Origin: Lutjanus erythropterus
Taxonomy: Eukaryota; Chordata; Actinopteri; Lutjaniformes; Lutjanidae
Length of the DNA stretch: 64,000 nt
Direction of reading: 5' to 3'
Assembly (NCBI GenBank): GCA_020091685.1
Contig: CM034592.1
Location: 43,049,622-43,113,621, forward strand
Part shown: positions 1 to 11,689 of the stretch, in pieces
Layout: every line of letters starts with the position of its first letter
Numbering within the stretch: the stretch's first letter is position 1
The notes under the pieces: generated by a model
The model's database searches: none
Seen by the model: only the letters and a program-made list of their open reading frames with translations
What the model was told of the DNA's origin: nothing
Made by a program: the position numbers and the translations under genes

Positions 1-95
1 CATTCAAAACTACTTGGTTAGGGCTAAGGAAAAGATTGTGGTTTGGGTTAAAATAAATAGATAATGTTACATTACGTATCTGAAAGTTAAGTCCA
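1..95 (+). repeat. Fragment of a dispersed teleost repeat (family R1)
   Basis: The window opens inside a repeat. The words ACTACTTGGTTAGG and GTGGTTTGGGTTAAAATAAA recur, diverged, at 25.6-25.9, 28.1-28.5 (minus), 33.0-33.2, 42.0-42.2 (minus), 55.6-55.9 and 57.6-58.0 kb (minus). I call this family R1. It has no open frame and its class cannot be set from this window. The left part lies outside the window. Confidence 0.6.
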
Positions 96-388
96 AGTTA
101 AGTCCATTGAGTATCTCATCCATCCACTCTGACTTTGTCGCTCTTCATGTTGCCAGACTTCGTTTGCTCCTGTCATAATTACTATGGCCCCTAGATGGCA
201 TCACCAAACAAGAAACCTACATATGGGCGGTGATAAGATGCTTGCACAGATAACCTGTATGTTTTTCTGGTGAAAGACAAATTAATTCACCAGTTTAATT
301 ATATGCGTGCTTACTGGTTAAATGACCAAGAGGCCTTTTGCACAGCAGGCATTTTGACATTAAAAGTAGGATAAACACATGTTACCAA
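96..388. other. No feature recognised
   Basis: AT-rich sequence without an open frame, tandem repeat or recognisable element end. Confidence 0.5.
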
Positions 389-1130
389 TAGGGATGTAAC
401 AATACTAAAGACCCGAAACCACAATAAAAAAAATCCACAATATAATATTTATCATTATATTAAAAGACAAAGAAAAACGACCACTTGGGAGAATGGCCTT
501 TAAATTAAAATAAATTTTGGATACAGCATTTTTTTGTTCATATAAAATAAATTTTTCCTTCTAAGTGATTCTCTGTCCTTCTGTAATTAAAAAGAAAATG
601 CAAAAAATGACTTTGGTAATGAACGTTTAAATTGTTTATGTACTTCTGCAGAACATAAAACAATGCCACAGTCAGTAGATGTATTTTTATAAAATCCCTA
701 GTTACCAGTGATAGTAATTAAAATTCTGAATACATTCAGGTAAAACAGAGTCAGGGTGCTGCTGTTGTTCATGTTAGCTCACTGTAAAGGCTCTGCTACA
801 CTAAATGATAGCATCGCTCTGCGCTTAACCTCCTTTTTCCTGTCAGTGTGACTACTTTGAAAAAATTAGATGCTGCAAACATAACACAAAATCACAGTTG
901 GTAACAAGAAACTTTTATGTATTTTTTCCTCTTATCCCCACTACACTATGAACTGAGACAAAAGTGAGACTCGACTGAGCTCTGCATGTCCTCAACAAAG
1001 TCATGTCATCCCACAACTTTCAGGAGCCTCGTGCATTGATTTTTTTGGCTCATAAAAAATTTAAGCACAGCTCAGAAATAACTTTCAACATTCCTATGCT
1101 TGAAAAATCTGCTCACCTACTGTGAAAAAG
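389..1130 (+). mobile_element. hAT-like repeat remnant, left end only
   Basis: The left edge TAGGGATGTAAC followed by a run of short AT-rich words resembles the end of a common teleost hAT-type non-autonomous element. No matching right terminus such as GTTACATCCCTA was found, so the right limit given here is arbitrary. There is no coding potential. Confidence 0.35.
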
Positions 1131-1569
1131 TGAATTGTTCCCTTATGTGAAGGAGATCAGTTCTGCCACTGCAATTTCCACCATACAGGCTATACATCAG
1201 CTGCAGGTCAAAGGTTTTAGATTGGAGAACGCAGACTACATCAGATTTTTTTGTTTCTTACTGTAAATGACACTGAGGAACAACTTCTTCTATTTCTTAG
1301 AGGATAAACTAATAAACTATGTCTCCTGCTCACCAACTTTCACGAAAGTTGCAAAACTGTTGCCAGTCTCATCTAAAAACATACAGCGATAGTGCAACTT
1401 TTCTAAATAAAAAAAATAAAATCCAACCTAAAAAAAACAGTAACATTCCGATCCATATGAATAAATTGACAGTGATGCAGGAAGCACAAGTTTCCTTTCC
1501 AATGACAGCCCAAGCAGATGTAAAGGCTCTAACAGAACACATAATGTTCCTCATGCTCCAAATAGCATC

Positions 1570-1625
1570 AAGGAGACAGAGACAGCAAGGGAGAGAAAGA
1601 GAGACAGAGAGAAAGAGAGGAGGAG
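1570..1625 (+). repeat. GA-rich low-complexity tract
   Basis: Nearly pure A/G (GAGACAGAGACAGCAAGGGA and similar), followed at once by a T-rich run. It lies between an unremarkable AT-rich stretch (1131-1569) and the CpG-dense block at 1645-1750. Confidence 0.8.
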
Positions 1626-1644
1626 ATCTTTTTTTTTTATTATT

Positions 1645-1750
1645 TTATTTTCCACTCCCCACCGATGGCAGAACGTTCTTTGACGCCGTTCTTCCCCCCC
1701 GGTAGATCAAGGTTCGAACAGAAAGTAGACGTTTCTGAATCGAGCGCTTC
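1645..1750 (-). other. CpG-dense block, possible terminal exon (minus)
   Basis: About eleven CpG fall in roughly 100 bp, far above the flanks. On the minus strand it follows possible acceptors (an AGCAG tandem near 1760-1766 and GATAGCAG at about 1751). From the second acceptor one frame reads GDGKRSIQKRLLSVRTLIYR and continues to a TAA at 1645-1647. From the first acceptor another frame ends at a TGA. The pyrimidine tract before these acceptors is poor. The plus strand is also open here (ATG at 1665, MAERSLTPFFPPGRSRF). The strand is chosen because the neighbouring exon candidate at 2320-2415 also reads best on minus. I recognise no protein family. Confidence 0.25.
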
Positions 1751-2319
1751 CCGTCTCCTCTGCTATCCTGCTGATCTCCGTCTTTACATGCTCTCTGTTT
1801 CAACATTACGCCATGTGTGCGAGGGTGTGCATGTGTGGAGTTTCTGCATTAGAAGCTGTGTGTGCCACTATCTCTGTGTGTTTTTGAATGCGTACGTGCA
1901 TTTGTGTGGGTCTGTATGCTGTCAGACCTGTGTGTGTGTGTGCATTTAGTGTACATGAACATCTGTAGGAAGGAGATAGAGAATGAATAAGAGGGTTAAG
2001 ACAGCCTGTACCTGGCTCTTTTGTCCTCTACATCACTATCTCATACTCTTTCTTGACCTGTCAGTGTGACTGTAAACCATTCATTTTCCTCCAGTGTCCT
2101 TTTCACCACACCGCTGTGGCTAACTGCTGTCTTTGGCCTGCTGCTCCGGGATGACACACCAAGAATCTGTAGGAAACGCTTAATGCATGTAAAACACTGA
2201 AAAAAAAAACACATTTTAAGTTTCAACATTAAACTGTTTTGACATACAAATGATACGTGAACAAAAAAGTGATACAGAATCAGTCTCAGAATCTTTGTGT
2301 CCATGTTGAAATCCCTCAC
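1751..2319. other. TG-rich sequence, possible short intron
   Basis: Contains a degenerate TG-rich run at about 1805-1945 and otherwise ordinary AT-rich sequence. If the two flanking minus-strand blocks are exons, this is the intron between them. Confidence 0.4.
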
Positions 2320-2415
2320 TTGTCTGACGTGTCAATCTTTCCAGGTTCCGAGTCGCCCAAACTCAGAACGGACAGCTCGTCAAGATGACTGACGGGTGGT
2401 GGAGAGAAAACCGAA
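2320..2415 (-). CDS. Candidate 96-bp internal coding exon, protein unknown
   Basis: On the minus strand a pyrimidine-rich stretch ends in CCCACCTCAG, then 96 bp follow, then a strong donor GACAA|GTGAGG. The length is a multiple of three, and the one fully open frame enters and leaves in the same phase (one base completes the first codon, two bases open the last). It reads SVFSPPPVSHLDELSVLSLG, then DSEPGKIDTSD. Six CpG in this stretch contrast with CpG-poor flanks, as expected for coding sequence in a CpG-depleted genome. I do not recognise the protein. The plus strand also has an AG...GT-bounded open stretch at 2345-2420, so the strand is not certain. It could be the penultimate exon before 1645-1750, and both could belong to a gene starting at 24666, but that link is inference. 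Confidence 0.35.
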
Positions 2416-2599
2416 CTGAGGTGGGTTGAGGGTAGGACTATCAATAGAAGTGGAGGCGAAGAGGTGCACAGTGTAACATATTTCTGTCTTTCTAGCAGTA
2501 GCAGCTGATTTCTTGAAAAAATCTACACTATACTATTTGAGCCTGTTTTTGGACCCAAGTTTTGAGCCGCACGACTCATTTTAGAGTCAGACCAAAGTT

Positions 2600-2960
2600 C
2601 AGCTTTGTCAAGTCAATCAGCTGCTCCTGAACGGCCGCAATTCAGATGAATTTCTGGCATGTGAGAAATTATTGTCGGCCCTTGCACAGTCAAAGCAGAG
2701 CCGCAAGTCGATTCTCCAAGGTCAGTGCCTTTTTTCTCACTGCACGTGCATTAAGTGTCACATGCACAAAGCTGACAGAAAATATGGGCAGTCAAGTGAA
2801 TCTAACCGACCTCCAATTCTCTCTGCAAAATGGACAAGCCATAGTGTCCTTGTCTTCCAGCCATCTGCGAATTCGTATGCGCCGGCACCTCTTTCTTTTT
2901 TTTAGAAGTTTCAGCACACAGGATCGAACAGATGATCAAGGCAGCACACCTTGTTTTTGC
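2600..2960. other. Unassigned block with several CpG
   Basis: CpG occur at about 2632-2636, 2676, 2702-2710 and 2868-2885. Open frames on the plus strand (2646-3005) have no recognisable product. It may be a young repeat copy or an unrecognised exon. The rest of 2416-3520 holds nothing I can name. Confidence 0.3.
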
Positions 2961-3520
2961 TTTTGTTCATTATTGCCAGCAAGCAATCTGCCTTGGATAT
3001 TTTAAACAAATATTCACTGACAGTCTTCAATACCCAGAATGATCCACATTATACGCGTACAGCGTGAGCACTCAGGTCATGGCGTCACAACTGAACTTTA
3101 CTGTGCAAGAAAATAAATCAGGCGCTTTGGCTTTACATCACATACCATGTAATTACACAGTAGAAGTTGGAATGAAACATTTCTAAATCATACAGTGCAT
3201 TCCCAGCTTAAATTGATTTGATCAGGGTCTGAATCAAATTAGAAAATCTACAGTTGACAACATGCAGATAGGTTATTGTTTGGTTTGTTTTAACCATAAA
3301 GGCAATCCCTCCGTTAATTTATCAGCCTTAAGCAACTAAACGTCTGTGGTCAACAGACCATAAAATTATTGAATCCTACAAAGACTTAATAGCCCACAGA
3401 TAACTACCTATTTTGTAACAATATGCACAAAGTCTGGACATTCAGAAAAAAAACACATTAAACAACTAAGAAAATAGAGAAGACAACATGTTGAGCAACT
3501 GGATTGCATTTATACAGTGG

Positions 3521-3730
3521 CAGTAGGACAAAGGGCTTTCCACTGCCTCTAATTCATCCATGCACACACACCCCAAACTCACTGCCCTCCTCATGCAGAG
3601 TTCAGATTTTGTTCAAGGACACTTTGGCATGTGGACAGGGGCAGCTTTACCACCCGAGCCCCAAGTAGACTGTGGTCAGAGTCGTGTCTCTCAGAGTCGG
3701 CAGCTCCCCAAATCTCACAAGAACACACTG
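3521..3730 (-). repeat. Possible SINE-like fragment
   Basis: The word CAAGGACACTTTGGCATGTG, followed by a stretch of fixed-looking C-rich sequence, resembles the body of a teleost tRNA-derived short repeat seen in reverse orientation. No intact A or B box survives. Open frames on both strands here are shadows. Confidence 0.35.
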
Positions 3731-4611
3731 GCAACAAGGATCGCAAACCCTGCACAGTCTTAGAGGAGAGTGAACTCAAGTTGTGATGACACACTGGGTG
3801 AACTGTATTATCAAATATTATTATAAAGGGCCAACAAATGTTATCTCTCAACTGTACACACCTACAGTAATGGCCCAGACTGGAACAAGGCAAAATTTAG
3901 CCTGATCAGCTATGACACCCAAATCATATAACCATTTGAGCTTGTATACAGCACATTTATATTCTCATATGAGTTATTCTGGAAATTACTGAAAATCAAG
4001 AAAGTATTATTGCAGTGCACTGACTGCAAATAAAGATGGATGATGCACCTCTAAGCAGCACTTAATACAACAAGCAATTAAGTGGGGAATATTTATGTAT
4101 GAAATAGAAATACAGACTAAATTACATAAAGTATAAAGAGGGATGACACATCTCCACTTTCTACCACCGTACAAAATGAGGCCAGAATATTTCAGATAGC
4201 GTTCAACCACAGTATTGAGTTCCAACCCATACAACTGGCCAGCTCAGTTGTCAATCATGAGGGTTAACCCCTTTTTTATAACATCAAATAACCAATTATA
4301 ATGAAAGTTATCAGAAAATGGGCATTGGAACATTAATCGACACGATAAGAACTACCTAAAATGACACACCACCTCCCATCTATGGGGAGTGTTTATGACC
4401 TATACTGCAGCCCATCACCACTTCACTTTTGGGTGGCTGTCATGTCATCCATCTTTATATATGTCAACGTTGCAGTTCCAGATTTTGCACCAGGCACCAA
4501 ATTGAGTAACCATCATGACATCTCCGATTCTTCCAGGTCTAATCTGCAGCAGCACCTCCCCCTCAGTCACTGTAGGTAGCCGTGCATAGCTCAACTCCAT
4601 CAGCTCCCGCA
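3731..4611. other. No feature recognised
   Basis: AT-rich, no tandem repeat, no splice-bounded open frame with coding character. Confidence 0.4.
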
Positions 4612-4743
4612 CAGGAGGTGAAATGAATCGACCTTTCCAATCAGATGTTTCAGACGAGAAGCAAATTGCCAATTTGGCTGACAGATCAAATGAGAGAGGT
4701 CAGACTCTATTAAGGAAAGCAGATGGCAGCTCTCCGATCTCCC
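4612..4743 (+). repeat. Direct repeat copy A
   Basis: The core at 4626-4684 (AATCGACCT ... GCAAATTGCCAATTT) matches 4985-5043 over about 59 bp with roughly a dozen differences, and similarity continues to the right through AAGCAGAT and CAGCTCT words. A minus-strand open frame (4445-4672) overlaps this copy and is treated as a shadow. Confidence 0.6.
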
Positions 4744-4970
4744 AAACTATGCACAACAAATAATTTGTCCTCTGATGAGACATGCTTTTAAAAATACCCA
4801 AAAGTATTATTAAAGTGCTATAACCGTAAATTACAGGTGTCAGACCATGTCCACAAATGTTTTCAGTGATATGATGCTTCCAAGTATTGATCCGATATGG
4901 TCTGGTTTTCTCATACCTGCAGGAGTCACTGGGTAGTGGAGCATGGCTTGGTTATCTTGATTCTATCATG

Positions 4971-5094
4971 GGTGTCTGCCAACCAATCGACCTCTTGACC
5001 CAGACGTTCGAGAGTGGAAGCAAATTGCCAATTTTGTTGTCAGAGCCTGCTGAGCTGGCCGGACTTGTTAGAAGCAGATAGCTGCTCTTTCTCC
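4971..5094 (+). repeat. Direct repeat copy B
   Basis: Partner of copy A, about 359 bp downstream in the same orientation. It shares AATCGACCT, CAGACGTT and GCAAATTGCCAATTT. No terminal inverted repeats or target duplication were found, so this may be a local duplication or two insertions of one family. Confidence 0.6.
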
Positions 5095-5710
5095 CTGCGA
5101 GCTACCCACAATCACTGTTCAACCTCCACAGTGTGTATCAGCCCCATCAAGTACCCATCCAGACAAGTGGCCATCCCATCAGGCAGCTAAGAGTTTATGC
5201 TAAGTGTTTAATCAAAAGGAGAAATGCAACTGAACAGCACATTTGTTAAAGCCACTGGTGACAATGATTATATAACATCATGCTGAGACATTTCAAGTGC
5301 AGCTAAAAACGAGTTTTGTAGCATAAAAAAGCAGGTCTGATTTTGCTTAATTAAATAGCAGAGCTACTTTCTGATTATTTTCTTAAATATCTGATAGGAT
5401 ATGTCTTATTAATTCAGCATGAAGTTATTATAATCTCACATATTTTGATCTTCTACTTCACCTGCCACATTTTTTTTTCCTATTTTTTTGTTTTTACCTA
5501 TACAGTCCTGCCCATGGATAAAATTTTAAATTTCAATTTCAAACATTGCAGCATTACAGTCATTACAATCAACCAAACATAGTTTAAAACATTGGCAGTT
5601 AAAATCCAAGAATTTTGCCTTTGAAGAAAACTCAGTAAAGATTTGTAAAGATTTGCATAAAGATTCAAAATCAATTTTGTGTTAAGAGTTAGTTGTTTTA
5701 TGATACTAAA
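5095..5710. other. No feature recognised
   Basis: AT-rich sequence with short homopolymers (T runs near 5470-5490). Confidence 0.4.
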
Positions 5711-5830
5711 GCAATATCACATCAGAGGGAGTGCTGCTGTACTGAATATCAGCACAGCTGTGATTGAGTCAGAGGAAGATAATTGCAGCCGTGCCGATAT
5801 TCAGTACAGCAGCACAACCTTGATATTACT
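5711..5830. repeat. Long near-perfect hairpin (fold-back MITE or RNA hairpin)
   Basis: Arm 1 (from 5731, GTGCTGCTGTACTGAATATC onward) and arm 2 (5786-5815) are inverted copies over 30 bp with two mismatches, separated by about 25 bp. Outside the stem the flanks also pair weakly (GCAATATCA left, TGATATTAC right), so the inverted repeat is longer with a bulge. A related half-site lies at 6677-6701. The recurrence favours a transposon remnant over a unique RNA gene. Confidence 0.75.
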
Positions 5831-8827
5831 TTTATACAACAGTTCAACAAGTGCAATTTATTAATAAGCAACAACAGATTATGTTTTTTTTTTTTTTTAA
5901 TTTTGGCCAACTAACTCCCAACTATATTGTAACTGGACTGTTGTCAAGCAACACATTTTTCTGCACACTAACGTTAGCTTGCTAGCTTCTTTGTGTGAGT
6001 CTACACATTACAGGGGTAGAGCTCTCTTTTGGATGGACCAATAAAACCGCCTTGAGTCTGTATTCATCTCAGTGATTTCAACTGCCTAAAAGTTTACGTT
6101 AATATTTTGATGCAGACCAAAGAACCAGACTGAGACCACTTAAAAAATGTGGACTGAGTGGACTCTGGTCTCGTTCCTTTGCGGTTTATAAGCAAACCAA
6201 CCAACCACAGGATTGTATGATAGCAGATGTCTGATTTTAGCATGATTTCAAAAGCTAGACTACTGAGCAGTGCATCTGATTGTGGATATAATTGTTAAAT
6301 ATGTTCAGGAAATTGGTCTGTATGAACAATTGACAGCTTTCACAGCAGTCCAACCAAACCATACTAACTCTGTAAATGCACCAGAGTCCCATGGGGTGCT
6401 TTGACCCCCAACCTGTTTAGCTCACTTAAAATGGACCCTGATGCGTTGGCTCGGTAGTACAAATACATGCAAATCATGAAACATGATGTTATGCACATCA
6501 GCACAGGTATTTTCCCTGATTTATAGATCAAAAGTTTCAAAAACTGCTGTTCTTGTATCCTACTCAGTATACTGAGACTATCAGAATAAAAACAGTGATC
6601 CTACAGTAATAAGCCTGGAATCATTACTGTACAAGACACCTCCTTTTCATCCGTTCAAGCTAAGTTAAAAGTCCCAGTGCTGTTATACTCTATATCAGCA
6701 CTCTTGGAATACCTTAATCACATTACTTGGTTGGAACTAATTGTTGTATGAAAAGAGCTATATACAAAGACTTCCAGAGTGACAGAACATAAAATGCAGA
6801 CATTTATAAATGGATCTGTGTGAAATGTGCGGTGCTGGAACCCTGATAAAGCACTACTTGTGCTCGTAGTTGCTAACTACTGTAGCACAAGAGGTTTGTC
6901 CATTTTGGACTCTCCGTGTATCTGTTTCCTTAAAGGTCAGAGCTGTCAAGACGGTTTGCTTCCACCTGTTCAATCATTCATTTCACAATCATTGCTTATA
7001 AATTATTGATATCTGGCAGTGTGAAAGTGTAGACATGTCCTGTAAGAACTTTGCATTTGGCTACAAAAAACCTGTTTGAAATTTTTCTCCCATCAATCTC
7101 CGTCTTTTTTTTGCACATTTGCACTGACTGCTAAATTCAAGCAGCCCAGACTTTGTAAACAAAAGTCACACAGACTCAGAAGTAGTTTATTTTAAGAGTG
7201 AGTGCTGGCAACCTGCTTCCCCATGAGATTAGAAATTTGTGACACAAACACATCAGTCTGTAACTCAGGCTAAGCGTGATGGACTCTCTGTGACGGATGG
7301 ACTCGTGATGGATGCACTCTCTGCTGCAATTTCCCTCCGCTGGTGTTCGGAGGAGACTCATTCCTCAAGAATGAGGAGGTATTTCACCTCATGGTGTCTC
7401 AAAGTGTCCCTTCAGGAATTTCCTGCAGTCATGCTGGCTGTATAGATGTCAGCATTTGTCTCTGCACCCGTACTAAAACCTTGATTCTTGGGGTTGTTGT
7501 TGCAGCTGATTTAGGTTTTGTCCTCACCCCTGAGGATCACGACTGAGACGCCATTCCCCAAATGCTACGTAACTGCTCCAGATACTTGTTTGTCTGGAAA
7601 GAACACGCTTAATCAAAAGTAGAGCTTTTGATGAGGCTTTGCAGAGGTTTATTATTCACAACTTTCTGTGGAGCTAATCCTCGGTGTACCAAGGGTTGCT
7701 GTGGGGTCAGGAGCTTGGCTGGTAATAATACTGAATCATGCTGAGCTAGAAAACTAATTCGGCACAAGCTGAAGCAAACCGCTTTAATAATCTCCAGATG
7801 GGTCAGGAAGCAAGAATGGACTGTCTTCTGAGAATATTTCACACTGCAAACAGCACAACATAGTTAGACATTGTTATGATGCTTCTTAGTACAGGCTCTG
7901 ACTTAAATTGAGTGCGAAACTGGAACGGGCTTTATATTCTGGTTCTACATTCAGCGAAATGAGATGCAGTGCAAAATGCACACAAAAAAAGTAGAGAGGT
8001 AGATGGAATTTTGTGACATCAAATACACTGTGTGGAGGAGATGGGAATATGTGAATCAGTGGGGAGAGGGAGATGTGAGCTGTGTCTTGCTCAGATGGGT
8101 TTACAACCTGTGACAGGAAATGGGGAGTTGGGTATTAATATTCAGAAGGTAGATGTAACTGTAACTGGGAAAATACGACAGACCTCTCATATGGAGATCT
8201 GGACTTGATTCCCATAATTTAAACTGTTGGATGAAGGGTCAGGGTCATCTAACCCTTATGGTGAAACATGTAGTCTCTCATTGTCCTCTAAGACAGCATA
8301 AGTATTTCCTCATTCTGAATCTCTATCAACAGCATGACACAATTTTCCAGTGCCTTTCCATTACAAATGACCACTTGCTACCACTGTGGTTAAGGCGTGA
8401 TTATACTTCAAACACCACCGGTTGAGGTTAGAGTAAGACCTTACTGTCATGTTTAATGCAGGGCAAACGGTGGTCATCCATGCGAAGGTCACATGCTTTG
8501 TTTGCCCAGCCTTCAATATAAAAGGCTTGCTCTGCTGATAACAACGTCACACTGTCCCTGCCTCCACGCCTCACCGATAACGGTCATTAGGGATCAAATG
8601 AACCTGGACCTACATTTTAAAGGACGCAGAAAACACAGAGCACAAGCCATGACTGACAAGGTCATCCTGTTTGCCTCAAATTACCCACAAATTATAGATG
8701 GAAGGTAATGAGGCCTGTAATTACTAACACTACAGGGTTTTGGGTATGTTTCTAACGACTGAGACATAAGTATTTTCTTCCTTACATAAGGAACAAATTC
8801 AATATACCTTATATAACAGAGAGTAGC
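5831..8827. other. No gene recognised
   Basis: About 3 kb of ordinary AT-rich sequence. A T-run occurs at 5884-5898 and a GTGCTG...CAGCAC half-site of the upstream hairpin family at 6677-6701. Open frames of 60-77 codons (6827-7009, 7176-7546, 7609-7842, 8231-8708) show no domain or consistent splice context. Confidence 0.4.
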
Positions 8828-8849
8828 AGTAGTAGTAGTAGTAGTAGTA
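8828..8849 (+). repeat. (AGT)n microsatellite
   Basis: About seven AGT trinucleotides. Confidence 0.95.
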
Positions 8850-8988
8850 TCATCTTAGTATGTATTAGTAACAGAACATTTAGCATGTACCACCGGTGGA
8901 AAAAAAAAACATATTAAGTGTCAGAGAATATTTTATTAGCAATATATTAGTATTTGTGCAGCCAGTATAATGGGCCTGCCTATGTCTC

Positions 8989-9424
8989 AATGGACCATTA
9001 ATTTTCTGAAACACCAATAGTTTGAAAAGTGTCCCATTTGACTAAAAACCCATTTATCAGACAGCCTGTTACCTCAAAAACAAATGCCCATTGCTCCTGA
9101 GGTCCATTGCTCTGAAAATACACTCTTGCTGCAGTGGTTAGTTTGGTGATGGCTCTGACCATGGTGCTGAATTGGTAGGGTTTTACTGTTGCCTCAGTTG
9201 GTGTGCTCCCCTGTCACCCAAGTTCTTAGGGGGTTAGCGTTAACAAATGCATTGAAAAGGGTTATTTCTGGAACAATGGGCTTTCTAAGGAATCGCAGTT
9301 AGTTTTTTCCGGACAATGGACTGTGGGACAAATGGGCTTTTGGTCCAATGGGAAATTTTTCAGACCACTGGGGTTCTGGAAAAATGGGCTGTCGCAACAA
9401 TGGTATGGCGCCTAGCATAATGGC
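8989..9424. repeat. Inverted pair of degenerate CCATT/AATGG minisatellites
   Basis: The left part (8989-9120) repeatedly carries CCATT-type words (GGACCATT, TCCCATTTG, ACCCATTT, GCCCATTGC, GTCCATTGC). The right part (9262-9424) carries the complement (GGAACAATGGGCTTT, GGACAATGGACT, GGGACAAATGGGC, GTCCAATGGG). Spacing between words is about 20-35 bp. About 140 bp of unrelated sequence separates the arms. The layout suggests one element with internally repeated inverted ends. Confidence 0.6.
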
Positions 9425-10020
9425 TAGCTTGGTCAGCACTGAACTGATCACAAAAACTAATTTATCATCTCAAATAACGTGCAGAAAAGAGCAAATAGAA
9501 AACGTTACAACAGTTGTTAACAACAACAAACGGAGAACCTGCAGATAATGGTCTACTGCACAAGTGTTTGGATTGAGATAAAAGATTTTCTGACAAATCT
9601 TTTACGTCAGTTAAACTGCCGTTGCAATGGAACTGCTATTAGCAACAGAAGATTCAACACTAACTGCTGCTGGCAGAACAAATAAAGCTAAATCATATAC
9701 TGTACAATAACACTAAACTAAAAAAAAAATACTTTATAAGTGCATATTATTACTATTATATTGATACACTTTATGTTGTGTTTTCAATTTGTTTACCATA
9801 ACAGTTTCATTAATCAATCCTGACTTGCAACCAGCAGTTTGCATTGCTAATGTGCCTCACACACATCAAAAAGGAAATTAAGACAAAGCAGCAGCAGCGG
9901 CAGAGCAGCAGCAGATAAATGACACATGGAGCTGCAGTCAGTGATAGCAGGTTAGAAGGTTCTAGTGCTGGAAGAAGAGAGAGAAGGAGGAATGAAACAT
10001 CCACCCACACATGACTGTAG
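9425..10020. other. No feature recognised
   Basis: AT-rich sequence. CAGCAG words at about 9888-9915 are the only local repeat. Confidence 0.4.
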
Positions 10021-10190
10021 TATCACCCAGAGAGAGAGAGAGGGAGAGAGAGATTGAGGGCAAAGTATGTGAGGGTGACAGAGAGAGCAAAAGGAGACAC
10101 AGAGAGACAGGAGGGAGAGACCAAAGGAGTGAGATAGACAGAGGACTGTGGGTGGAGAGATGAGAGAGCAAAAGAAAAGGAGGATTTAAC
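10021..10190 (+). repeat. Purine-rich GA tract
   Basis: Contains a (GA)n core at 10029-10052 and continues as a degenerate GAGAGACAGA-type run. The opposite-strand open frame across it is low-complexity. Confidence 0.9.
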
Positions 10191-11383
10191 ACCTAAATTT
10201 AGCTGCTAAATGTGTCTCATGAGCGCAAACACAGACTGATACAGCAGCCATTACATCTGATATTCAGGGTTGAACACCAGGAGGATTTTCCTATTTTATA
10301 GCCACCGAGACATTTATCATCATATTCACATGACATGATGTGTAAACACTCCTGTTAGTTTGTTGTAGAATCTGTTAAAAATAATATTATCATCAAAATG
10401 CTACTGCTAGTATTGTTAATTTATTTTGCATTTTCATTATTCAGTTTTATAATTAGCTCATGACAGCACACTGATTATGATTCTATGTTAAACTGAATAA
10501 ATTAAAGGGGAAAAAAAAGAAAAATCTGCTGTGGATGACTCCCACGATATGCCAGAAGATCAAGAGACACTCAAGAGTTGAGTCATATAACCTGACCTCG
10601 CTATTCGGGAAACAAAGTGAACCTTTTTCAATGCACACGACACTAAAGTGTTCAAGATTTTTCATGTTGCTGTAACTATAGAAATTTTTAAGTTAGTTGC
10701 TTAAAGGTATAATCTGAAACATTTTCCCTAAGAAACATCATGAACTTAGAAAGAGATCACAGCCAGTATTTGAACCTTAAATAATTAACATTTTCCAACA
10801 CACTGTGTGGTTAAAACAGAATTCACAGGTACACTTTGAGTTATCAGTGGCTGCTAAGTAAAGTTATCATTTCAAGTGTTGAGTAAAGTGTCTTACAAAT
10901 CAAGAAAATGTTGGCTACATCAAACAAAAGGATGATTAACACAGAAATAAGAAGTTGTTTGTATCTTTAGAACCACTGATCACACATGAAGAGCTCTTGT
11001 AATGATGTACAAACTCTGCTGTTTTCATACTGAAAAGATAACATGATAACACTACTATCAGTCTTTCTACGGATGCAGCCAATAAGATTAAGAAGATATG
11101 ATGAGCTTTGTTGATCCCCGAGGCAAAACTAGGTCACTCCAGCCCCTAAAAATAAATACACTAAAATATGTGTAAGACTAGCAATGCAGCACCCCCAGCT
11201 GCGGTAATGCATGTTTCTTGTTGAGCCCATTTTCCCAAAAAGTACGTTATAGCATTAAAGACGTGTAGTAGTTTGACAATTTTCACTTTTCACAGATAAA
11301 TGCAGTCAATGCAACAGGTCCAAATATGAAAAAAAGGGAGAAAGTAAATGTTCAGATGCAATCGAAGATCATTTAACACTTTT
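10191..11383. other. No feature recognised
   Basis: AT-rich, no repeats of note, no plausible exon. Confidence 0.4.
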
Positions 11384-11689
11384 ACAACCCCGTATTCCAA
11401 AAAGTGTGGGAACGTTATATAGAATGTAAATAAAAACACAATGCAATGATTTGCAAATCCTTTTTAACCTATATTCAATTGAATACAGTACAAAGATAAG
11501 ACATTTACTGTTCAAAATGATTAACTTTATTGGTTTATGCAACTCATTCTTTCAAAGAAAAGTTGGGACGGGCAACAAAACACTGGGAACATTGTGGAAA
11601 GCTCAGAAACACCAGTTTGGATCATTCCACAGGTTAACAGATTAACTGATAACAGCCAGTTTTCTGATTAGCATAAATGGTGCCAGGTT

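Noticed and set aside
1319-1705. 128-codon plus-strand open frame
   Set aside because: Runs through A-rich and GA-rich low-complexity sequence and has no domain or coding composition.
1692-1730. GGTTCGAAC word resembling a tRNA B box
   Set aside because: No A box at the right distance and no cloverleaf can be drawn.
2345-2420. Plus-strand exon reading FRVAQTQNGQLVKMTDGWWR
   Set aside because: It also has AG and GT borders, but the overlapping minus-strand exon has a better donor, a better pyrimidine tract and a symmetric phase. It is kept only as the alternative.
4445-4672. Minus-strand frame with protein-like appearance
   Set aside because: Overlaps a locally duplicated repeat (4612-4743) and lacks splice signals, so it was taken as a repeat shadow.
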